From Syngnathus acus (lineage: Eukaryota; Chordata; Actinopteri; Syngnathiformes; Syngnathidae), in the NCBI RefSeq assembly GCF_901709675.1, contig NC_051093.1:2104553-2168552 (forward strand): DNA of 64,000 nucleotides. The letters run 5' to 3'. A program made the translations under genes and the position numbers. The first letter of the stretch is position 1. Every line of letters begins with the position of its first letter. Shown here one piece after another: positions 1-11,492 of the stretch. The notes beneath the pieces were generated by a model. The model saw only the letters and a program-made list of their open reading frames with translations. It was not told where the DNA came from and made no database searches.

Positions 1-1141
1 GGGCCGTCTGGGGTCACGCATGACATCAGCGAGTCAGTGTGAGCATCTGACCGTGAGCTGTGGTCACCAGCAGATTGTGTACGGGAGTGCTCACTGCATT
101 TTAATGGACTGCTGACATTCAATCAACAGCTGAAAAGCGCACGGCTGAGCCCGGTTCGCCTTTCCGACACGCGATGGCATCGCAGTCTAAACAAGAAAAC
201 CCGGTGCCGTCACGCTAACCGACTGTTGTGCATGAGCTGCCTGTTTAGTGCACGTGTTCATAACGTTAAGCCGCAGTGTGCTTCGCTTGCATGACTTTCG
301 AATTTGGGCAAATTGTTAGATGTTTTTCCCCACGTGATGTGATGCCAACTTTTCGGTGTACTTTTACTACTTTAAACACTTTCGACTCGTTCTGTTCTAT
401 TGTGTAAAGTCAAAGAAATAAAATCGTGTTGCATTAAAATGAATGACTTGTTATTCGTAATACATTTTTGATGCGCTAATACAACAAAAACAATAAATCA
501 GTGTTGGGAATAAATGAAGACTAGCTCACTGAATAGATTATATAATTTTAGTTGTAAATTGCAAGTCGGTGATTTGCTCATGACTCGCTTCCCTCCTGCG
601 CAAAATATTTTTTTGAGAAACTGGCCCTTTTCACATGCTAAAGAAAACAATGTAGCTTTTTTATTTTGCATTTGAGTACAGTACACAGCATATAACAGGA
701 CAGAGGTCCCTTGACTTCAAGTTTGATCCATTCTGCATATAAGAAACCAACTTTTGGAAACAAAGGACATCATCTGCTTCTCTGGCTTTCTTAGAACCCG
801 TGTTGACAAAAAAGCAACAAATACCTGTACGGTCAGTGTGAACACGCCAAGAGATGGTCGCCAGGTTAAGTTCAATGCTGCCGTCGAGAGCATCCAAAGC
901 TCACTCGGGAGTAAACACAAAGCCAAAAAGACAACAACACATGAACGAAGGCGTAACAAAATGGTAAAAAATGTGCAAAGCTGGGTTTCATATTTAGAAA
1001 AAAAATAAAACTCAAGAGTGGTCTTTTGGAGACATGATAATAGAATAATTTCATAAATAAATGTTTTCAGTGTACGAAAGTAGCGTACTGTACATTGTGC
1101 CAAGTCAACGGCAAGTGGCCGTGATTCCATTCCCGCTTTGG
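1..1141. other. Intergenic; probable slc25a19 3' UTR and unknown flank
   Basis: No coding exon is supported here. A minus-strand AATAAA signal (TTTATT on the plus strand at about 660-665) lies 480 bp past the slc25a19 stop and is a plausible end for that transcript. A plus-strand AATAAA at 417-422 may end a transcript entering from outside the window. The short open frames in this stretch look random. Confidence 0.4.
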
Positions 1142-2907
1142 CTATCTTGCCGCTGCACGACTGTCGAGGTGGCCGTTATTTGCCGGCACTTTGAGGTCTC
1201 GGAGCACCTTGAGGAACAATTCGTAGCAGAAGAAGGTGAAGCCTGTAGACAGGGCCGCCTTGAGCAAGCTGGGAGAGAGGCCTTTGAAGAAGCCTGGCAC
1301 GCCCTCCTCTTTGGCAATCTGCGCCACGCAGTCTGCTAAACCTCGGTAGCGGCGCACCTATTTTGAGAGGGGGGGGGGGGGGGGGGGTGTCACTTGTGTG
1401 CTTTGACTCAATTTCAAATCATCCATATCTCCCCTGAACTGAATGGAACTGACAATGCGTTCCAGCCACCCAAATTACTTTTTTTTTTAATAGGAGACAA
1501 AATGACACTTTGGAGTATTACTATATATGACAGAAATAGAGTAATGATCGAATATTTGCCAGAGAGTATTGTTGTATGCTAAGTGAAGGCTCAGCTGACC
1601 TGTCCAAAGTGAACTCTGGCCTCCTCAAAGCCTGCAACTTGCAGTCTCTTCTTCAACAGGTCTAACGGATAGGTGACAGTTTTGCTAATCATTCCAGCTC
1701 CACTGCCACACAACAGAGTCCTGAGATTTTCTTCAACGCACACAAAAAAACACGTACACAAACACGTGAATAATCAAGAGAAAAAAAAAAACCACATTAA
1801 CTGATATTAAAAGCATGACCTAAGTGCACCAACCTCCAGATTTGCCAGCAGAAGGTGGCGCGGCCAGCAGCCTTTTGAAGACGTTGTAGAAGAAGAACTG
1901 CAGGCCGGCATAGGGAAACACGCCAATGAGCATTGGCGAGAGGCCACGGTAGAACGTCAGCGCGCCCCCAGAGCGCCACATGGTGCGCACGCCGTCCGTC
2001 AGGTTCCTGTACAACTGCAAACGCACAAAATAATTCAGGCCAAAGTATCACTCCGGTTGGCCTGGTTTGAGTGGCCTCTTCCCACCTTGGGCTCGCCCTG
2101 CGCGGCAAAGCGTGTCCTGAGCGTGTCCAGAGGCTGACACGCCACCGTGGCCGAGCAAGCGGCCAAGCCTCCGCAAAAGAAATGCACCCCGGACATCTGG
2201 CTGTTGAATGGCGTCATGTCGTGGACCGCCTTGGTCAGAAACTCAAAAGTGGCAAACTGCAACAGAAATCCTACATATTTTAATATCGGCTTTTACGCAC
2301 ACAGAGGCCTTCATTAACTTCATCGCACCACTGCTGTTTTTTTATGGGTTTTTACAGTATACAGAGTTTGTTTGTCAGGTACTAAAATACTTGAATCACA
2401 GTTTTGAACTCTATTTTGCTTTAAGTGTCATTTTTATTGTCTTTAAAGTGTGTGGGAGGGTCATTGTATGGTCTCTCTCGATCAGTTTCACCAATCACGA
2501 GTGGCTCTTTAAAGTATTCTACGCCGATAGTCGGAGGGTCGATTGTACAGCACCTGCACTGCTCCATAGCAGATGGAGAGCAGCTGTGCGGGGACGTGCC
2601 CCTTCCAAAAAGCAGGAAGGCCCTCTTCTCTGCGAATGCAACGTGCCGCCTGAAACAATCCCCAGTACTTCCCTCCTGCTCTTCGAGAGGAAAGACTCTC
2701 AATCTGAAGCTGGAAGGCAAAGAGATACTAATATCAAGAACGCAATACTCGTGTCCACCAGCTTTGTCACGCTACCTGAAATCGAATTTTAATGACATCC
2801 AAAGGGCTGATGAGGGCTCGGGTGACCATGCCAGCGGCCGACCCCGCCAGAGCGGCCTCCCAGGCACCGAGCAGTGACCCCTGCGCCGCAGGGTCATAGC
2901 CCACCAT
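1142..2907 (-). CDS. slc25a19: Mitochondrial thiamine pyrophosphate carrier (SLC25A19)
   Basis: Member of the mitochondrial solute carrier family that imports thiamine pyrophosphate into the matrix across the inner membrane. Coding exons on the minus strand: 2907-2776, 2709-2554, 2256-2086, 2014-1830, 1720-1600, 1357-1142. They sum to 981 nt, 326 residues plus stop, close to the human 320. Three carrier signatures are visible: [11 protein letters not shown] near residue 34, [17 protein letters not shown] near residue 142, and [11 protein letters not shown] in the fifth exon. Six membrane helices are expected for the fold. The start ATG is at 2907-2905, just after a splice acceptor, so a 5' UTR exon lies upstream. 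The fourth exon has two possible donors (1834 or 1830); only 1830 keeps the frame into GSGAGMISK. It is head-to-head with mif4gd, its neighbour in human 17q25 as well. Confidence 0.93.
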
Positions 2908-4426
2908 GTCACTTAGGGCTCTGCTACCTTTTCAAACAGACAAAAACAGATTTCATTGTGACTTTTGTGCTGCCGTTGTCATCAAACAATGACAGATGTG
3001 GATAAATTGATTTTGGTCTTCCAGAAAATAACTACAATTTTAGAATATAGAGGCGTGAACTTGCGCTTGGTAATTCATCTAAAATCAAGCAGCAGTCGAT
3101 TCCTTCCATTTTCCAAACACACTTAAACGCGAGAGGAAAATGGAAAACTTGAAGATTCAACTTCTCTTTTGTATTCATAAAACGGAGAGATAAATTAAGA
3201 CAAAAGGGTGAAACCACTTAAAGAATCTCAAGAGGAGTAATGTGAGAAGCATGTAAACAAACCCAGTAGAGGGCATGTTATAGGACTTGGTAAAAAGCAA
3301 AGCAAACAACGACATTTCGTGAAGAAAATACAAAGGTCATAATAACCAGTGCAATCAATAACCTGCTTGGATAACTTTGTTGGCCTTGATGAAAAAACGT
3401 GCCCTATATCCTCCACGAAGACTTGGAAAATCTAACGTGAGCAAGTTAAACGACTGCGGCTTCCGCCATTACTGTTACTGCTTCCAGGTGATGAGCCAAC
3501 GCGGTTGAAAAATATAAAAATACAATACCGCCACCCATTGATGGCGTGGACAACTACATTACATGATTAAACCACTTCTTGGACTATTCATTATAAATGT
3601 GCTTAGTAAAGTACAATTCCACACTCTAGTAAAATAATGTTTTAAACAATTAATATGTGGTACGTACAAAATATATCTCGAATTTTAAATAATTTGAAGG
3701 CAGGGGGGTCTCACCGCAAGGCGGCAACCGAGAGTTTGTCTCGTAGCAACGACCCAGCTTTGGTAAACTATCTTGTGCTAATATTGTATCTTTGAAATAC
3801 TAAATTTACCTATGCGCGTGGATACAAGACTTATCTTGTAATGATATTTCATCTTTGAATGCATCCAGTACGCCATACCTATGCGAGTGAAGACGCGAAA
3901 AATCTTCAATTTACTTTCCATTTCGCGTAAGATTTTGCAAACGTAAGTGATAAAATCTAAACCAGATGTTTTTGTAACTCGACATTAAACTCTTCTTACG
4001 TTAAACTTAACTCCTACTTGTTGATTACGAGTAAACAAGCTAGCTTGATAGCATCACGTTCGATTTAAAAACAACCAAAACAAAACATTTTCTACACAAC
4101 TGCTCGTAACTGATATCATGAATGAAAAGTGTTTGGGGGCGTTGTTAGTAACTTGCTCATTTATCGCACTGCGACTTGAATGTGACCCGAGTTTGCTCAT
4201 GTTAATCCTTGCTCTCTTTAGTCTGCAGCCAATTTGATGACAGCACAGGATTTCGGAGCTATTGTTGTCGCTGCTAAATAGTTTAGGTGGGAGTTAAAAT
4301 TTGAAGTTGTTTTATGGACTGCTCATTTCACGTGATTTCTATTGTGAAATATAAAACAAAAATCCCAATACGCTATGTATTTCGAAATCATGTTTGTCAT
4401 TGCGTTCGTTGGTGTTCTCTGCAGCT
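2908..4426. other. Head-to-head intergenic region slc25a19/mif4gd
   Basis: This 1.5 kb stretch separates two divergent start codons and should hold the 5' UTR exons and promoters of both genes. It is AT-rich and has no clear TATA box or CpG-dense core. No coding exon or recognised repeat is seen. Confidence 0.5.
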
Positions 4427-6955
4427 ATGGAAAACTCTCCTGAGGACTACAGAATCCAATCGTTTGATCTAGAAACGCAAATGTTGCTCAAAACAGCCTT
4501 GAAAGGTGCGTTCAACATATGAATAATCCCCAAAGCGTGTCAGTGTACTCAAACATCATCTTCCAGATCCAGGGTCAGTGAATCTGGAGAAGGTGTCCAA
4601 CATCATCGTGGATCAGTCGCTGAAGGACCAAGTGTTCAGCAAGGAGGCAGGACGTATCTGCTACACAATTGCACAGGTGCTTGCAATGTCAGGAGATGCC
4701 CTACATGTAATGGAGTGCATTTCCTCATAAAGTTAAAGTCCCAATGATCGTCACACACACATCTGGGTGTGGTGAAATTTGTCCTCTGCATTTAACCCAT
4801 CCCCGTGTGATTTTGATACATCCCCTGGGGGAGAGGGGAGCAGTGAGCAGCAGCAGTGCCGCGCTCGGGAATCATTTGGTGATCTAACCCCCCAATTCCA
4901 TCCCTTCATGCTGAGTGCCAAGCAGGGAGGAAATGGGTCCCATTTTTATAGTCTTTGGTATGACCCAGCCGGGGTTTGAACTCACAGCCTTCCAGTCTCA
5001 GGGCGGACACTCTACCACTAGGACACTGAGCTGGCCCAGGGGTGTGTTTATTTACGCAATTGCAGCAAGTACCGTATTTTCCGCACTATTAGGCGCACTT
5101 AAAAACTTACATTTTACTCAAAAAACCACAGTGCGCCTTATAATGCAGAGCGCCTTATATATGGATCAATTGATGAATTTGTTGATCCATACTGGTTGTA
5201 CACAGTGCTCTGCCAAAATGTTTCAGTGCGTTTTAGTACGACTAGTAAATTACAAGGTCGCATCGCTTCCCAACATTACGGCAACTGTGGTCAGCCCGCG
5301 AGGCTATTTCATTTCAAAATAGGCTGCTCCGTTAATGTTTCGAGTAAATTTACGGATTGATATGGAAGGGAAACATAGGTAAGCAGTACCAATGTGTTAG
5401 ATCAAACTTTAGTCAGTTCCGATCATTTTATAGGAGATCGTTTGAGAAACGCGATTGTTTACACTTTGCTGAGGCTCATGGGGGTCTGCGAGCTGAGGCT
5501 CATGGGAGTTTGCGGGTGGCTAATGCTATAATAATAGCTGCTATACGCACAAGGCTATTTCATGTCAAAATAGGCTGCTCTGTTAATGTTTCGAGTAAAT
5601 TTACGGATCGATATGGAAGGGAAACATAGGTAAGCAGTACCAGTGTTAGATCGAACTTTAGTCAGTTCTGATCGTTTTATAGGAGATTGTTTGAGAAACG
5701 CGATTGTTTACAGAGGGCTCATTGGTTATTGGCTAGTGGATGCATACCGCAACCCTAGTCAACCTCAGTTTGTTGCAGTATAGCTTCTATTTTATGCGCC
5801 TTTTAATCCGGTGCGCCCTATATATGAAATAATTTCTAAAATAAAAAATTCAATGAGGGTGCGCCTTATAATCCAGTGCGCCTTTTGGTGCGAAAAATAC
5901 GGTATCTATATTTGAATTTATACCAGGAGTAAGACTAAGTGCAAAAGCAGAGGCCATTATTGTTAAAAATGAAGTTTTATGGTAAAATCTGTGAAAGGTT
6001 TTCACAAGATTATGTTGTGAAAATCTACTGTGCGGCACAGGCGGAGGCCAAGCAGAACAACGGCAGCGTGTTCAGGAGGAACTTACTGAACAGGCTCCAG
6101 CAGGAGTTCAAGGAACGCGAGGGGATCCGAGCTCGTTCCCTGCAGGAGTGGATCTGCTTCGTCACCTTCATCTGCAACATCTACGACTACCTCAAAGTGA
6201 GTGTGCAACCACCGACACCATTTGATTTTCACTTTTCATTGCATTGAATGAGAACGCCTCACATAACTGAAATTATGCAGTTGCACACATGTGCACACCC
6301 TCATATGGGATGTGACTGTTCTCAGAATCAACCAATCACATGCATGTTTAAAATGATTCGGTTTGGTTCTAACTTTTACGATGTCCGCCAGGTGAACAAC
6401 ATGCCCATGGTGGCACTGGTCAACCCCGTTTACGACTGTCTGACGAGACTGGCGCAACCCGACGCTTTGACGAATGAAGAAGAGGTGAGATAGAGCGCAC
6501 TTTTTTTTTTTCTCGATGAGTTCTCTCCTGAATGTGGTTTTTGTGTCTACTGAATCGTCATTTATGTTTCATTGCTTCACAATTGCGTATGGGCTAGATG
6601 TATAGCGTTGATACGTTACAATCCTGTTTTAGTTGCTTTTCAGCCTTCTTGTGGCATCACAAGGACAAACCAGGAGAATTATTCGTAGCACTGTACTCAC
6701 CTCCAGCTTTGGTGCATCCTCCCTCAGGTGGACTGTCTGGTGCTGCAGCTCCATCGCATCGGGGAGCAGCTGGAAAAGGCCGACAGCCAGCGCATGGACG
6801 AACTTTTCTACCTGCTGCGCGACGGCTTCCTGCTCCAGGAGGGCCTCGCCTCCATGGCCCGCTTGCTGTTGCTGGAGATCCTGGAATTTAGGGCGGGGGG
6901 CTGGGTGCTCAGTGGCACGGCGCACAGATACTACTACAGCGAAATTGCAGACTGA
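4427..6955 (+). CDS. mif4gd: MIF4G domain-containing protein (SLIP1)
   Basis: Small HEAT-repeat (MIF4G-fold) adaptor that bridges stem-loop-binding protein and the translation initiation machinery on histone mRNAs. Exons: 4427-4505, 4567-4676, 6041-6196, 6392-6484, 6728-6955; total 666 nt, 221 residues, against 222 in human. Diagnostic stretches are VFSKEAGRICYTIAQ, LLNRLQQEFKER, VTFICNIYDYLK, VNNMPMVALVNPVYDCL and the C-terminal YYYSEIAD. The start sits in NSPEDYRIQSFDLETQ, which matches the family N-terminus. Intron 2 (4677-6040) has been enlarged by a SINE and a TIR element. A polyadenylation signal AATAAA lies at 7375-7380. It is tail-to-tail with mrps7. Confidence 0.95.
4728..5040 (-). 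mobile_element. tRNA-derived SINE in mif4gd intron 2
   Basis: Read on the minus strand, the element opens with a tRNA-like head (AGCTCAGTGTCCTAGTGG as the A-box region and GTGAGTTCAAACCCC as the B-box region, around 4970-5035). It continues through a body and ends in a tail with ATTGGGACTTTAACTTTA near 4730-4750. RNA polymerase III boxes followed by a family tail are the hallmark of teleost tRNA-SINEs. The family name was not determined. Confidence 0.7.
5070..5904. mobile_element. Non-autonomous TIR DNA transposon with internal duplication
   Basis: The left end at 5070 reads TACCGTATTTTCCGCAC and the right end at 5904 is its near-perfect inverted copy (TACCGTATTTTTCGCACC read from the other strand). 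Subterminal GCGCCTTATA motifs occur at both sides. The outer TA at each end is compatible with a TA target duplication. No transposase frame is present, so this is a MITE-like element of 835 bp. Two copies of a ~250 bp block sit inside, starting near 5302 and 5552. Confidence 0.75.
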
Positions 6956-7648
6956 AGGTGGCACAGAGGGACATTGGGGATGGAGTGCAGCAGCAATTTA
7001 CATGATGGAAATTAAGACTGTGCAATAGAGCCTCGGAGTTCAATTCCTGCGGTTCAGTCACATTAGTTATTCTTGTATTTATTCATTGTAGTTTTATATA
7101 TTTTCAAAGCATTCCTTTCCATGAGAAAACATTTTAAGGTTAAAGTTGTGGTATTCCTGATAAGATATAAGCTGGTTTGACACGTTTTCTGATGTGTGAC
7201 AATAGGCAAAGAAGTAGGAATATCGGGTGAAGTTTTGAGAAATATTTTCTTTCTAAAGATTTGCATTGCAGTTCCGCATGCAAGGTTTACAAGGTGTGTG
7301 AACGTTGTGGTTTTATTTTGGCAGACTGGTTTGTGAATGCTATTTTGTATTTGTTCCAATACATTTTAGATTGAAATAAAAATACAGCCTGACTTGTGCC
7401 CTTTTATTCAGCCGCATCAACTAATTTGTATATTGTATAAAATGTCATTTATGTATTGTTATACCTGTAAAAGAAGCTCCTCCACTACTCACACAAACAC
7501 GAGTCAAATGAATTCCGACGTCACAATTCTGATGTCTTGAGCCATCCCTGTCGCTCCAAATTCTTCAGCCCTCCAGTCCATTATTTACATGACACCATTC
7601 AATGTCAAGAAGAAGACGACGACCCCCCCCCCCCAGTCCAGTGCACTT
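6956..7648. other. mif4gd 3' UTR and tail-to-tail spacer to mrps7
   Basis: Holds the mif4gd 3' UTR up to the AATAAA at 7375-7380, then about 270 bp to the mrps7 stop codon. A C-homopolymer run is present at about 7623-7634. No other gene is seen. Confidence 0.6.
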
Positions 7649-9107
7649 CTACCACCAACGGTAATGCGCGTACGCTCTGTTGGCTTCGGCCATCTTATGC
7701 AGTTCAATCTTCTTCTTGAAGACATTTCCTTCCTTCACAGAGGCCGCCATCAGCTCCTGGGAGAGTTTTTCGTACATGTGTGTGCGCCGGTGCTTGTTCT
7801 CCCGACACTCTGTGATCATCCATTTCATGGCAAGGAAGCGTCGCCTGTTCTCAGTTAGCGGAACTGGCACCTGAGTGACGAAAGGGTGTTGTGTTTTGAA
7901 ATTTTATTTGTTACTTGCAATATTAAATTTTATGAAATCAAAACTGACCTGGTAATATTTTCCACCTTTCTGGATGTTGGAAAGACCAACAACAGGCTTA
8001 CAGTTGTCTAACGCTTGATGGAAGATGGCATAAGGGTTGCACTCAATCTCTTCTCTCTTTCCCTCTGGAGCTTTGTGGTACTTCTCCACCTGTTTCCTTT
8101 TAATTTGTTCCAATGTCTGAGAAAGGAGCACACACATTTTGAACTGACGATATCACACTCTTTAATTCACTCTCTGAAGATGTGAGGGCATACAAGTGTG
8201 TTTGTACCTCTGTCATGATCTCCCTTGCCAAAACTTTGTTTCCATGCTTCATCATCATGTTGATGAACTTACTGGAAAACCCAAAATAAAATGATCAGCA
8301 ACTCCACGTGCAAGCGTTTTCAATCAAATTTTCAGGTTTCTGTACTTCAGTGTTTACTTTTGTGACAGCTCTAAACTTTTACTCTCCACCAACTCAACCA
8401 AAAACATTATCTGTATTTCTACTTAAACACAGGGTGAGTAAAAGGTTTGCCATTTTGGCTCATTAAAGATGTATGAGAGGTACCTGATGACAGGATCGTG
8501 GAAAACAGAGCTGGTGACGCTGTTTGCAGCTGCCTTGATGGGCCTGAGAGTCTTCAGTGCCTGCTCTTCCTTCTCCTCTTCGGTGAGTTCTGTCTCTGGT
8601 TTGTCATAGGCCTCCTTCCTCACCTCTGGCTCCAGGTAGTATGGATTGTATCTGCTCCATCGCATCGCCAACACCCTGCAAACACAAAACATTCAGCATA
8701 TCAGGCCGTCATGATAATTTGTAACGCATTTCAGTTAGAAGAATGCTGTTGGCACCATAATCAGTATAACAATGCTGTACAGTCCTATGTGCAATGATGG
8801 GAGGGGATGAAGCTATCAACACAAACTTCATTGAACCCACAAAACAAGATATTATTGAAATTAATATCTAGTGATGATATTCAAACAGATATGCAAACCT
8901 ATGTACATGCATAAAGTCCAGTCGGGCTGTACTGATCATCATGAAACATGGCAGAAAGATTTCTCGACTGTCTATTTAACTTTCCTTGAAAAAAATGCGA
9001 TAGAGTAAAATTTCATTAAATGTAATACTAGAGTAACATTACAGATTTGCAACGCAACATTACCTGGGCGTCCAAGGTTTTAAAAACCCAGTAATGGAAG
9101 TGGCCAT
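7649..9107 (-). CDS. mrps7: Mitochondrial ribosomal protein uS7m (MRPS7)
   Basis: Component of the head of the small mitochondrial ribosomal subunit, homologous to bacterial S7, binding the 3' domain of 12S rRNA. Exons on the minus strand: 9107-9064, 8675-8484, 8271-8208, 8116-7949, 7870-7649; total 690 nt, 229 residues, a normal length. Recognisable stretches are [52 protein letters not shown] and the C-terminal [16 protein letters not shown]. The first exon encodes the start of a basic mitochondrial targeting sequence ([12 protein letters not shown]). The start codon lies only 264 bp from that of gga3 on the other strand, implying a shared bidirectional promoter. Confidence 0.96.
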
Positions 9108-9371
9108 GTTGAAAATGTCAGTTCGTCTATTAGGACCCAGACACACAGTTTAGTAGCCCGTAATGATGCCTTCTAAAAATACAAATATTGTATGTATATA
9201 TTATGTTGTTTGAAATACAAATAACAATAAAAATCAAATTGTACTGTCGTTGAATTTATGTTTTACTATATGCCATTTTTTGTTCCTACATTGTATTATA
9301 TTTAGCCAAGAATGCCATTATACGCAACTCTCGTTCATACGCTCGTAACATCTCGCGATGCCTTGATTGCT
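9108..9371. promoter_or_regulatory. Putative bidirectional promoter mrps7/gga3
   Basis: The 264 bp between divergent ATGs must contain both transcription starts unless upstream non-coding exons exist. It is AT-rich, with no obvious TATA box in a consistent position. The gene order mrps7-gga3 is the same in human, which supports a conserved shared control region. Confidence 0.5.
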
Positions 9372-11406
9372 ATGGCGTATCAGGAAGGGGAGTCGCTTGA
9401 ATCCTGGCTCAGTGAGTGATTATTGCTATTTTATCAATCAAAACATACCTGTTATCATGCAGATTCTAATGCCAGGGTCACAATACAGTCAATTATTTTA
9501 TACAGTAGATGTCAGCACTGCTTTCAAGCACTTTCGGCGCCGATATGGTCGTCACTGGTCTATGTGTGCATCATGTCAGTCATCAGGGTGGAGATCTGTT
9601 TTTAAATGTGTCTGTTGACTTGACACGAGTTATGAATTGTATGATTGGACTAATGATCAAATCATGTGGAAATGTGTGTCTCAGATAAAGCCACCCATCC
9701 AACTAACAGACAAGAGGACTGGGAGTACATCATTGGCTTCTGTGACCAAGTCAACAAAGAACTTGAAGGGTTTGTTTTATATTCACAAAACGTTTGGCAT
9801 TTTCCTCCCCTGGGACAAATATATCTCATTTGAACTTTCTTCCTGCAGCCCCCAAATTGCAATACCATTACTAGTCCACAAAATCCACTCACCACAAGAA
9901 TGGGAAGCTCTTCAGGCTCTTACAGTAAGAAGAACAATCTTCTGTGCAGCATAAGCAAGCTTGATTGATTTAAATATCTTGATTGTGTGCGCAGGTGTTA
10001 GAGGCGTGCATGAAAAACTGCGGGAGGAGGTTTCATAATGAAGTTGGAAAATATCGATTTTTAAACGAGTTGATTAAAGTCGTGTCTCCAAAGGTGAGTT
10101 GTCTTAAGTGCTGTACAACGTACCCCCATCTATCTCAGGGGATCCACCCCGGTCCTCAAAATGTTTGGCCAAACATGATAATTTCACTGATTTCCAGTAC
10201 ATGGGCGACAGCGCACCCGAGAAGGCAAAGACAAAGATTGTAGAAATGCTGTACAGCTGGACCGTGGCGTTCCCTAATGAGCCCAAGATAAACGAAGCCT
10301 ACCAAACACTGAGAAGACAAGGTATGCTTTGACACAATTTGGAGCAGCCTTCTTTTCCTCTCACTTTCTTTGTTCATGACAACTCTCTTCCCAAAGGGCT
10401 GGTGACCCGGGACCCAGAATTGCCGCTGGACCGGACTTTGATTCCCTCTCCGCCCACACGGCCCAAGCACCCTGTGTTTGACAACGAAGACATGGGGAAG
10501 GTCTGCAAGCTTTTGTTATGTTATTTGATAAACAGATTGCAAACTGCTCCAGATGATTGCTCAGTTACTTGCGCTTGTTTTGTCGGCAATGTTTCTATGT
10601 TGCTGTGTGTGTGTGTGTGTGTGTGTGTGTCCACAGCTCCTTACTGAGCTTCTCCGGAGCAAAAATCCTGAAGACCTCCAGGAGGCCAACAGGTTAATCA
10701 AAAATATGGTTAAGGAGGTGAGACACTTCAACAATCATGTCGTGTTTTAAAATCTAAACAAAATTATCTTCAAATATTTCACACAATTATTTTGTTTAGT
10801 ATTTACGAACTTTGTCGTCGTGGTAACCGCCAGAGCTGATTTTGCGATTACATCGTCTGTCATTCCCCAGGACGAGGTGCGGGTGCAGAAGGCATCAAAA
10901 CGCTGCAACACGCTGGAGGAGGTAAACATCAACGTCAAGCTCTTGTCCGAGATGCTGTCCCACTACGACAAAGATTCCTCGTCAGAGTCTGACAAGGAGA
11001 TTATGAAGGTTTGCCTTTTAAAAAAAAAGGTCACGTCACATCAAAGCCTTACTTGACAACCTTGTTCTCTGCTGCCTTAGGAACTGTATGACCGTTGTGA
11101 TAAGCTGAGGCGGGCCGCTTTCAAAATGGCCACAGAGGCTGAGGACAACGACACCAGTTTAGGTTTGCCAAGTTCTTCCACCCGATCAGTTAAGGACAAT
11201 TGATGAATTCTTAACGAGGGATGAATGGTTACTCTGCTCAGGTGACATCCTGCAGGCCAGCGATGACCTCTCCAGAGTCATCAACGCCTACAAGAGAATT
11301 GTTGAGGGCTTGCCCATCAATGGAGACAGCCTGGAGCCTCGTGGACATAACGGTCAGATGATTATATGAGCCCACACATTGACACGCAAGAAAAAATGCA
11401 CGCATG

Positions 11407-11492
<86 letters not shown>

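Noticed and set aside
1-700. Possible grb2 3' end, expected next to slc25a19 by human gene order
   Set aside because: No GRB2 coding sequence is present in the window; only a polyadenylation-like signal is seen.
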